Of a DNA stretch of 12,326 nt, positions 1 through 7,182 are shown one piece after another. The position numbers and the translations under genes are program-made. The notes beneath the pieces were generated by a model. It had not been told where the DNA came from and made no database searches. It saw only the letters and a program-made list of their open reading frames with translations. The stretch is from a bacterium. GTDB lineage: Bacteria; UBP14; UBA6098. Positions within the stretch are counted from its first letter, which is position 1. Each line of letters starts with the position of its first letter. The stretch covers positions 1 to 12,326 of the forward strand of contig DAOWNU010000014.1 of NCBI GenBank assembly GCA_030642425.1. Direction: 5' to 3'.

Positions 1-2020
1 CGATCCTGTCCAGCTTGCCATTAACCGTTGCCGTGCCGGTGGCCCCCGCTGGATCGGGCACCCAGAAAGCGGTATCGGGGTCGCCTATCGCGCCGCTGCC
101 GTCCCAGATAAGAATGCTGTCGATACCGTCGCCGTAGCGCACGGTTATCTCGACGAGGGTCGTGTCGGTGTAGCGGCCCGTCGTGTCGGGGCCGTCGATG
201 TCTTTTAAGTGGAGAATCTCGACGAACTCGCTTCCGGTGATATATCTTATCGAATCGACCGACTCGACGCTGACATTACCGGCGCTGTCGCGTGCCACCG
301 CGTAGAGCGTCATCCAGTCCAGATCGGAGAAACCGGAGAATGTGAACCTGTAATCGCCGTCCACCGGCTCCCAATCGGAATCGCCGATAGAGTTTAAATC
401 CGCCGGGTTCTGCGTGAGGAAAATCCCGCTGACCGTTCCGCCCGCCGGGTCGATATCGATTAGAACATCGACCGTAAGCGACACCGAAGTATCGGAGGAA
501 AAATCGGGCGTAAGCCTATTTCTGATCTCTATCGGGTCATCGATTATCGGCGACTCGGTGTCCAGCGTTATCGCACCAAGGCGATGATCGCTCACGTTAT
601 CCGCGAAATCGATGAGGCGGACATAGACGTCTCTGTCGCCGTCGGATCCGGGAGCGGCGTTCCAATAATAGGGCGTCGCGCCGTAATCGAAGCTTATCAG
701 TTCGTGCGTGAAAAGGTCGTTAGAAGCGACGTTCACAATCTCGATTCCGCTGTTGTAACCGTCCGCGCTTGGGTCGGAAGGCGAAAGCGGGGCTATTTCG
801 ACAGTCGGTTCGTTTGTCCAGCCCGCCAGCGCGGGAACATCGAAACGGTGCGGAACGGCGGTTGTATCGGCCACCGCAACACCCGTGAACGTTGGCTCTT
901 GGGTATCGACATAGATCGTCCAATCCCACGTGGAGGCGTCCTCAACGTTTCCGGCAGAATCTTCGGCGGTCGAGCGCAGATGCCACATGCCATTACTCGT
1001 CGGTGTGAATGAGAAGAAGCTGTCGATTTCGTCGCTACCGTAGAAAAATAGCGTATCCATGAAATAGGGATGGCCGGTGCCATAGTCGGTTTCGAGATAG
1101 ACAGAGAAAACGCCGCTGTAGGTATCCGCCGCGGCGAAATCGATATCGATACCGCCGGTCCAGCCATTGTAATATAAAGGTAACGAGGTAGTATCGATTT
1201 CGCTCTCCGGGTCGGTATCGTCCACGCGGGTGCTATCGACAGGGGCGTGGATTCCCGGTTCCGGTATTATGCCATTGCCAACTTCGTCCCAGCCGGCGAT
1301 GAAGAAGTAATACAGGCCGTCCTCATAAGCCAAATCGGAATCGAAATGGAATGCGCCCTCATAGTAACTTTCACCGGCCGCAGGCACCGGAACGTCCACA
1401 CCGTAAAGGTCCCACGTGTCGCCGTGAGCGGCCTTGTAATAGAGAACACAGCTATCGACCACGCCGCTGACATAATCCTCGACACGGTAACCGACCGTGC
1501 AAACGCTGGTGCTTGTCCAGAAGGGCAGTGTATCCGAAACCGCGATAGGCGGCGTTGCATCCTGTGTGCTGCAGTATGTTTCCGACCAGTCCGAGAACCC
1601 GTAGTCGGCGCCGTCGAGCCAGCGATAGCGCACTTTGAAACAATACCGAACTCCCGAAAGCAAAGGGTCGTCGGCGGGGCCGAGTGCGCCCCTGCCAACC
1701 GGATAGGCATATTCGGCGGAATAGACATCGCCGAACGAATCGGCCATCTCCTCGATCATAAAGATCGAAATACTCGTGGGGCCGAGTGTATCCGGTAAAA
1801 CCGGCCAGTCCGGAATCCCGGTTTCCGCCATGTCCACCCAAATTTCCCAGGCCGTTGTTGCGCCGGGAACACTTGCCGGGGCGCTCCATGTTATCGCGTT
1901 CTCGAAACCCGGAGTAAAAGCCGGTTCCGGGTTTAGTATCGGCGGCGCCTGAGCGTGCGCTATACCGATAATCCCCAGCACAAGAATTATTGCCGTTATT
2001 TTTGTAATTTTAAATTTCAA
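1..2020 (-). CDS. Secreted multi-domain Ig/fibronectin-III-like surface protein, C-terminus outside the window
   Basis: The reading frame is open for 673 codons from a TTG at 2020 to the window edge with no stop, so the C-terminus is missing. I chose the TTG because GGAG lies six bases upstream and the protein then begins with a basic stretch, a hydrophobic core (AIILVLGIIGIA) and an AHAQA cleavage site, a clear signal peptide. An in-frame ATG at 2047 would add nine residues. After the signal peptide comes an FN3-like module, then Ig-like modules ending in loops such as WDEVGN (~residue 245), EDSAGN (~355), DFADN (~473) and RDSAGN (~578). This periodicity is typical of stacked extracellular beta-sandwiches. 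Asp and Ser are abundant and no catalytic motif is visible. It follows the 1206-aa surface gene by 44 bases (17 from the alternative ATG), so the two are probably co-transcribed. A sorting domain may lie beyond the edge. The role, adhesion or cell-surface scaffold, is inferred from architecture only. Confidence 0.85.
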   Translation of the reverse strand, partial: MKFKITKITAIILVLGIIGIAHAQAPPILNPEPAFTPGFENAITWSAPASVPGATTAWEIWVDMAETGIPDWPVLPDTLGPTSISIFMIEEMADSFGDVYSAEYAYPVGRGALGPADDPLLSGVRYCFKVRYRWLDGADYGFSDWSETYCSTQDATPPIAVSDTLPFWTSTSVCTVGYRVEDYVSGVVDSCVLYYKAAHGDTWDLYGVDVPVPAAGESYYEGAFHFDSDLAYEDGLYYFFIAGWDEVGNGIIPEPGIHAPVDSTRVDDTDPESEIDTTSLPLYYNGWTGGIDIDFAAADTYSGVFSVYLETDYGTGHPYFMDTLFFYGSDEIDSFFSFTPTSNGMWHLRSTAEDSAGNVEDASTWDWTIYVDTQEPTFTGVAVADTTAVPHRFDVPALAGWTNEPTVEIAPLSPSDPSADGYNSGIEIVNVASNDLFTHELISFDYGATPYYWNAAPGSDGDRDVYVRLIDFADNVSDHRLGAITLDTESPIIDDPIEIRNRLTPDFSSDTSVSLTVDVLIDIDPAGGTVSGIFLTQNPADLNSIGDSDWEPVDGDYRFTFSGFSDLDWMTLYAVARDSAGNVSVESVDSIRYITGSEFVEILHLKDIDGPDTTGRYTDTTLVEITVRYGDGIDSILIWDGSGAIGDPDTAFWVPDPAGATGTATVNGKLDRI

Positions 2021-2064
2021 GGCCCGCTCCTTATTTGTAATATTCATTTTATCCGAACCTCGTA

Positions 2065-5000
2065 TTACTTGAGGAGAAGCATACGCCTTGTTTCGGCGAA
2101 GCTTCCCGCTGTCATTCTGCAGAAATAAATGCCGCCGGGCATTTCCCTGCCAAGATTATCGATGCCAAACCAGAAAACGCTGTGTTCGCCGGCGGAATAA
2201 TCGGAACTGGCGACCGTTTTAACGCAGCGACCCGAAAGGTCGTAGATAGATATTGTTACCCGTGAGTTCTCCGGCAGCGCGAATGGAATCTCGCATGTCG
2301 GGTTGAACGGGTTCGGGCGGACCGGCTCCAATGCAAATTGTGTCGGAAGATCGCCGCCGACAATTATTTTGGCCGCGCCAAAAATCGCGGCGGAAGACGT
2401 TTCGTGCATATCTATCGTTGTGCCGTTGCAAATCAGAGTTACTTCCCTTTCCGGCAGCGCTTTCGAGTCCCATGACAGTATCGTTTCGCCCGGAGCGACA
2501 ATCGTCCATTCACAATCGGGGCGAACCGATCTGATATATCGGAAGCCGTTTTCACCGGCGATATATGCCCCGACATCGCGGTCGGGCGGTTCCGGCGGCA
2601 ACGGAATGTCCAAAGCGTCGAGACCGGCACGGGCATAAGCGGAGGCCGCAATTTCGAGCATCGCATCGCCCGCGACAACGGTGAAAGCCCAATCCAGTTC
2701 GTTCACGAATGGCGACAATTTCCTGAATGACATCCCCGCCTCGGAGACGAAATCGCCCTCATCCCACGCGAGAAGCCAATAACCACCGCCGGGGATCAAG
2801 CTGTCTGTGATGTTATATGCACCGGCCGGGGCATCGTAGGCATAGAGGAGCGATGTGGTCGTGAAAGTATATCCCATAGCACCGAGTGTATCGTGAGGCG
2901 CGCCGACCGACCACCATCCGGGACCGGTCATTTCCCTATCGACCCGTGGAACCGCTATTCCCGTAACGTTGAAGTCCGCCGATGCGGGTATCAGAACCCA
3001 ATATGCATGACCCGGTTCGAGGAAATAAATCGGCAGGGACATGCCCGAAGCATGATCCCATTCATAGACGTCGAGATTGCCGGGGAAAAGGACGTTTCTA
3101 TTGGCATTATCCGGCAGGACGGGAAGGCTGATAAAATTCCAACCCGCAACAAGATGATAAGTATGAGTCGTTCTCAGTATTTCCGGCAAGGTAAACTCCA
3201 GGACTTCCGACCATCCGCTCTGGTTGCTGTTGGTTTCCGTGTCTCTGGCGTAAATTGTGAAGTAATGTCTGGAGCCGCCCAGCAGGTCCTCGATAGGGAA
3301 CGTTGCGCGATAAGTCGATGTCGTTCCGAGATCGATCTCCTTGCGGAGCAGCGGGTCAGGCGACCATAGCCCCAATGTGCTCGCGGAATGCCGAAGCATA
3401 TAGCGGTTGCACGAACTCCCCGGGCCGGGATCCGACCAGACCACTGTGAAAGAATCGAGATAATGACTTACAACGATCTCTTCGACAACCGGACACAGCG
3501 GCGGGTGGAAATACAGGCTGTCGTCCAGACCGCTTATTACGGGGAAATAGCCCTGAACGCCGTCGTAATTCGCCTGCCCCAGATTATCGACCGGCACTAT
3601 CGTATATACATTATCGTGCCAGTTGTTCATCAAGTCGGGAGTGGTGTCGATATAGTGGTTGTCGGTTGGCGTGACTGTCGCCACGACGGAACCGAGAACG
3701 CCGACCGCATTCGAGCGATATATTTTTACGCTTTCCACTCCGGAGCCAGCGTCGTGGATTAAACCGGGATTCCATGTCACTTCGATCTCGACTTCGTCCA
3801 CGCCGGTTGCGAACGACTGAATATAATCGACATTCGCGGTCGTGGGCGGCGTGTTGTCGATTGTGCTGCTCAGTGTCGGCGTGCTCCAGTCCGAGATATT
3901 TCCGTTGGCGTCGTAAAATCTCGCCCGGAAGAAATAGATATTTTCATGCAGGTCGTAAAGCGTAAATCCGAGCGTATCCCAATCGGTGCACGCCGCGCTT
4001 CCGAGATTATCATATCTATAGAAACCCGGATCGACGACGGTGGTCATAATATCTATCGGGCCGATGAGATTCATTCCGACTTCGAAATCGAAAGTATTGG
4101 CCCATTGGATTTGAACCGATTCGGCGTCGCAGAATGTAGTATCGATAAACCGGACATTTATACTGTCCGATGAGTATTCGGGAAAATCGAGAGAAACAGC
4201 CCACGGAGCGCCGACGCCTTTATCGACGAAAGCCGTGTCGAACTGTCCGCCGATCCACGGGCACTCGAACCACGTTACGTTGCCCGCGGAATCGTAGGGA
4301 ACAACCAGATAGTAATAGCATTCCCTGTTCACAAGGTCGATAAGTGTGTCGGTCGGGCCGTCGTCCTGGAAAACCCAATCGAATCTTACGTAATCGACAT
4401 GAAATTCATGTATCAGATAATCGTCCATCGCGTCTTCCCATCCTGCGGCGATAAGATCGGCCCACTCATCGTTAGTAGCGCGGTAAAGGTAATAGCCCAT
4501 GGTGCCCGAGCCGCAATCGTTTTCGGGATGATGCGTGAAATCGACGCGGATACCGTCCTCGCCGAGCGAACGCGCCGACATATATGAAGGACAATCGGTC
4601 GGGACATCGTCGTTTGTGGACATTATTCTGAAAGAGGTCAGATCTGTCCAGCCATGAGTGTATCCGCCGATAACCCTGACCCTCGCGCTGAAAGCATAGG
4701 TGCTGCATACTTCGGTATCCCAATAATAGAAGTCGTTCATCGTCCAGCTGGAGAATTCCGAGGTTGTTGTATCGATAGTAGGCTCACCCATAGCATCCCG
4801 CAGGACGATGGTTTTGCGATATTGATATTCGTAATGTGGACTTCCGCCGCAAAGGCCGTGGTCGATATTGACCGTAATTCCCGCCCCGCTGTGATAACGG
4901 GGAAGCTCTTCGAGAAAAGAGCAGGGGGGAAATTCTATGGGCGCTTCGTCGGCACGTCCACGAATTATGAAATTCGACGTCCGCCTGACCCAACCGGCCT

Positions 5001-5685
5001 TATCCACCGGAACAATAACATAATAATATACGTCGCCCGGCGAGACAAAATAGTCGCGCCAGATATATCCGGGGCTACCGTCGTCGAAGAGCGAATCGCG
5101 AGGAGTGTCTCCGGGGGCGATATATCCCAGCGAGTATTCATAAAGCGCCCGGTAAATATAATATTTATAAATACCGGAAGCGCTGTCCGTTCCCCTCGAC
5201 CAATTGAGTTCGATATAGGGCACGGGATCGTCGTCGCCGTAAGCGGGAGTTTCCACTTCGACTCTATTCGGTATATAGCAGTCGTGCATAAGCCACAGGG
5301 GGACCTCGGAGTATGAGCTGTCGCCCGCGAATTTGACCCCCGCGCTGAATAAGAAAACGTCGCCGTCGCCCCCGCCGTCGAAATCGGCGGAATCCATCGG
5401 CAACCACGTGGTTACTAAGTCCGGTTCAGCAGCGCCATAGGGCGTTCGGAAAAATTTATACTCGGCTCCGGGCACAACAATCTCGGGCATAATATTCAGT
5501 CTTGCCGAGTGCCCTTGAACAAAACCGTTCAAGAATAACGACCCTCCGAACAGCGTATCGCCGATAAGTCCGTAACCGGTATTCACCAGTTCCGGCGCCG
5601 GCGGAGGTTCCTGAGTTAACGCTGTTCCGACAAGGCACAGAAGAACAGCGAAAAGAGTTAATTCAACCACTTTATATCGGCTCAT
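2065..5685 (-). CDS. Secreted 1206-aa fibronectin-III-like repeat protein with C-terminal FlgD-like/T9SS-like sorting domain
   Basis: Residues 1-25 form a signal peptide ending near ALTQ. Six FN3-like modules can be made out at about 155-240, 258-355, 365-470, 495-610, 612-710 and 730-833. Several share a strand pair of the type YYIYRA and YYYVIVPVDKAG or YYYLVVPYDSAGN. Residues ~839-985 are a GWNFISLP-type module that looks internally duplicated. Residues ~998-1110 are a further beta-rich region. Residues 1114-1206 are the C-terminal domain: PNPFNP at 1124-1129, then VTISIYDLSGR, GEHSVFW and MPGGIYFCRM, ending in a basic tail (RRMLLLK). This matches the FlgD-Ig / Por-secretion-tail type used for outer-membrane export and attachment in type IX systems. 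No enzyme motif was seen. The ATG is preceded by a purine run AGGAAGGGGG, and the gene has its own promoter and leader hairpin upstream. A surface structural or adhesive role is inferred. Confidence 0.9.
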   Translation of the reverse strand: MSRYKVVELTLFAVLLCLVGTALTQEPPPAPELVNTGYGLIGDTLFGGSLFLNGFVQGHSARLNIMPEIVVPGAEYKFFRTPYGAAEPDLVTTWLPMDSADFDGGGDGDVFLFSAGVKFAGDSSYSEVPLWLMHDCYIPNRVEVETPAYGDDDPVPYIELNWSRGTDSASGIYKYYIYRALYEYSLGYIAPGDTPRDSLFDDGSPGYIWRDYFVSPGDVYYYVIVPVDKAGWVRRTSNFIIRGRADEAPIEFPPCSFLEELPRYHSGAGITVNIDHGLCGGSPHYEYQYRKTIVLRDAMGEPTIDTTTSEFSSWTMNDFYYWDTEVCSTYAFSARVRVIGGYTHGWTDLTSFRIMSTNDDVPTDCPSYMSARSLGEDGIRVDFTHHPENDCGSGTMGYYLYRATNDEWADLIAAGWEDAMDDYLIHEFHVDYVRFDWVFQDDGPTDTLIDLVNRECYYYLVVPYDSAGNVTWFECPWIGGQFDTAFVDKGVGAPWAVSLDFPEYSSDSINVRFIDTTFCDAESVQIQWANTFDFEVGMNLIGPIDIMTTVVDPGFYRYDNLGSAACTDWDTLGFTLYDLHENIYFFRARFYDANGNISDWSTPTLSSTIDNTPPTTANVDYIQSFATGVDEVEIEVTWNPGLIHDAGSGVESVKIYRSNAVGVLGSVVATVTPTDNHYIDTTPDLMNNWHDNVYTIVPVDNLGQANYDGVQGYFPVISGLDDSLYFHPPLCPVVEEIVVSHYLDSFTVVWSDPGPGSSCNRYMLRHSASTLGLWSPDPLLRKEIDLGTTSTYRATFPIEDLLGGSRHYFTIYARDTETNSNQSGWSEVLEFTLPEILRTTHTYHLVAGWNFISLPVLPDNANRNVLFPGNLDVYEWDHASGMSLPIYFLEPGHAYWVLIPASADFNVTGIAVPRVDREMTGPGWWSVGAPHDTLGAMGYTFTTTSLLYAYDAPAGAYNITDSLIPGGGYWLLAWDEGDFVSEAGMSFRKLSPFVNELDWAFTVVAGDAMLEIAASAYARAGLDALDIPLPPEPPDRDVGAYIAGENGFRYIRSVRPDCEWTIVAPGETILSWDSKALPEREVTLICNGTTIDMHETSSAAIFGAAKIIVGGDLPTQFALEPVRPNPFNPTCEIPFALPENSRVTISIYDLSGRCVKTVASSDYSAGEHSVFWFGIDNLGREMPGGIYFCRMTAGSFAETRRMLLLK

Positions 5686-5700
5686 TCAAGCCCCCTTCCT

Positions 5701-5726
5701 CGGTCGAGAAAAAACATTTCTCGCCG
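5701..5726 (-). promoter_or_regulatory. Leader hairpin just upstream of the 1206-aa surface gene
   Basis: CGAGAAA (5705-5711) pairs with TTTCTCG (5717-5723) around a five-base loop. CGG 5701-5703 pairs with CCG 5724-5726 if T5704 is bulged, giving a 10-bp stem. It sits in the 5' untranslated region between the promoter and the start codon, next to the AGGAAGGGGG ribosome-binding stretch. The U run is in the loop and not after the stem, so it does not look like a terminator. It could affect translation or mRNA stability. The function is inferred. Confidence 0.45.
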
Positions 5727-5785
5727 GGTTCCTTATACAATTGTTTATTATTCATTCGTTCTTTTGCTCTAAACATAATATGTTA

Positions 5786-5814
5786 TTTATAAATGCTCAT
5801 TTTCAAAAAGTCAA
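5786..5814 (-). promoter_or_regulatory. Sigma-70-type promoter for the surface-protein genes
   Basis: On the minus strand TTGACT (5814-5809) is followed by a 17-base spacer and TATAAA (5791-5786), close to the -35/-10 consensus with ideal spacing. It lies in the 144-base AT-rich gap between the M23 peptidase gene and the 1206-aa gene, and would give a leader of about 95 bases. This suggests that the two surface-protein genes can be transcribed apart from the upstream Memo-M23 pair. I see no clear terminator after the peptidase gene, so read-through is also likely. Confidence 0.65.
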
Positions 5815-5829
5815 GTTTAATTCGTCTTT

Positions 5830-7182
5830 TCAGTTTTTTTCTTCTCCCCCCACAAATTCTTCGTAGGGTTTAGTAGGTTTGATCGGTGGAGTCAGGACAT
5901 CCAAAAGGGCAAGATAATCTTTGGCTCTGGCGCGGAATTCCGCCATGTATTTGCCCTTCACCGGCGGGCCGTCCGGGAAGGCATATCTGAGCGGGTTGAC
6001 ATATTTTCCACCGACCCTGACCCGATAGTCCAGATGCGGCCCTGTGGAAAGGCCGGTGCTTCCGACATATCCGATAAGTTGTCCCTGATAGACCTTCGCG
6101 CCCTTGCGAATTCCCCGCGCATAACTTTTCAGGTGGCCGTAACAGGTATATATCTTTCCGCCCGTATGCTTTATTTCGATATAGTTGCCATAGCCGCCCT
6201 TCCAACCGGCATAGACCACTGTGCCGTCGCCGGAAGCCGAAACCGGAGTGCCGGATGGCGCGGCATAATCCACGCCGTGATGGGGTCGATAAATTTTAAG
6301 TATCGGGTGAAATCTGCTGTTTGAAAAATGGCTCGATATTCTTCGATAGGTCAGCGGCGTTCTTAGGAGGGCTTTTTTTGTGTTTTTTCCGGACAGAGTA
6401 TAGTAGCCCTGCGTGCTGTCGGGATCCATATAATAAATGCCGCCATAATTTGTGTCCGCAAGCCAATAATGTGCGGCGATAACGCGCCCCACGTCTATTC
6501 GCTCGCCCTCGAAAAAGTATTCCTCATACATCAGGGCAAAACTCTGGCCGTCGCGGGTTTCCGTGAGAAAATCGATATCGAAAGAAAGAATATCTGTAAA
6601 TTTCAGGATCGCTTCCGCAGGCACTCCGAGATTCGCCATCGAACCCCACAATGTCGATTTGGTCTCGCCCTTGACCGCGCGGATAACATAGCTCAGCGGG
6701 ATCGAATCCACAGTGCCGAGAAGCGTGTCTCCGTTTCGATTGATATTGTAGTGTTTCCAGGGGGAGCGTTCGAGTTCAAAATTCACCATCCGCCCAAGAC
6801 TGTCCAGATCGACCATAACCATATCCCCCGGCTGGATTTTCCGGACGTCGAAAATATCGTCGAGGCCCCTGTCTATATCATAAACCACTCTCGGGCTGAT
6901 ACCGGCTTCGGTGAGGGCTATATAAAGGGATTCGTCCTTTTTTATCTTGCCGCGCCATCGGCAAACAGGATTAAAGGAGTAATTCTCAATTTCCGGCGAA
7001 ACGGTTCGAGCGACCGCGCCGTTTCCAAGAATGTGGACCCCAAGCAAAGCAATTAGAAACAGAAAAAGGACGGGGACAATGTATTTGACGATCCCGAGCA
7101 GACCGGCGATCCAGACACGCGGTTTCGGCGAAGGACTTCTTCCCGAAGGGTCTCTATATTTCCGGGGAATACGCCCGTTCAT
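5830..7182 (-). CDS. MepM-like M23 peptidoglycan endopeptidase, membrane-anchored (450 aa)
   Basis: The C-terminal half is an M23 (LytM/MepM) domain. It has SHFSNSRFHP at ~284-293, the HxxxD metal motif HHGVD (H301, D305), GTPV and GDGTVVYAG, catalytic-type YGHL (H350), and GPHLDYRV (H383, D385), where the usual HxH is HxD. Residues ~24-53 are a single membrane helix after a basic, Pro/Ser-rich cytoplasmic segment. Residues ~80-135 (KKDESLYIAL to IQPGDMVMVDLD) resemble the LysM/OapA-like region of MepM and Csd3 peptidases. Length is close to E. coli MepM. The family cleaves peptide cross-links in the periplasm. The start is the ATG at 7182 with GAGGAG five bases upstream. It overlaps the stop of the Memo-AMMECR1 gene as ATGA, which implies translational coupling. 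An upstream ATG at 7272 would add 30 residues in another gene's frame and lacks support. The HxD change may alter metal binding, though Asp can still ligate zinc. Confidence 0.9.
   Translation of the reverse strand: MNGRIPRKYRDPSGRSPSPKPRVWIAGLLGIVKYIVPVLFLFLIALLGVHILGNGAVARTVSPEIENYSFNPVCRWRGKIKKDESLYIALTEAGISPRVVYDIDRGLDDIFDVRKIQPGDMVMVDLDSLGRMVNFELERSPWKHYNINRNGDTLLGTVDSIPLSYVIRAVKGETKSTLWGSMANLGVPAEAILKFTDILSFDIDFLTETRDGQSFALMYEEYFFEGERIDVGRVIAAHYWLADTNYGGIYYMDPDSTQGYYTLSGKNTKKALLRTPLTYRRISSHFSNSRFHPILKIYRPHHGVDYAAPSGTPVSASGDGTVVYAGWKGGYGNYIEIKHTGGKIYTCYGHLKSYARGIRKGAKVYQGQLIGYVGSTGLSTGPHLDYRVRVGGKYVNPLRYAFPDGPPVKGKYMAEFRARAKDYLALLDVLTPPIKPTKPYEEFVGGEEKN

Noticed and set aside
584..1798. 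Plus-strand open frames at 584-1012 (142 aa) and 1247-1798 (183 aa)
   Set aside because: They lie antisense to a continuous 673-codon minus-strand frame with a signal peptide and Ig-like modules. They lack recognisable domains or good ribosome binding sites.
4654..5316. Plus-strand 220-codon frame
   Set aside because: It is antisense to the FN3-like region of the 1206-aa gene and appears to be a by-product of its codon use.
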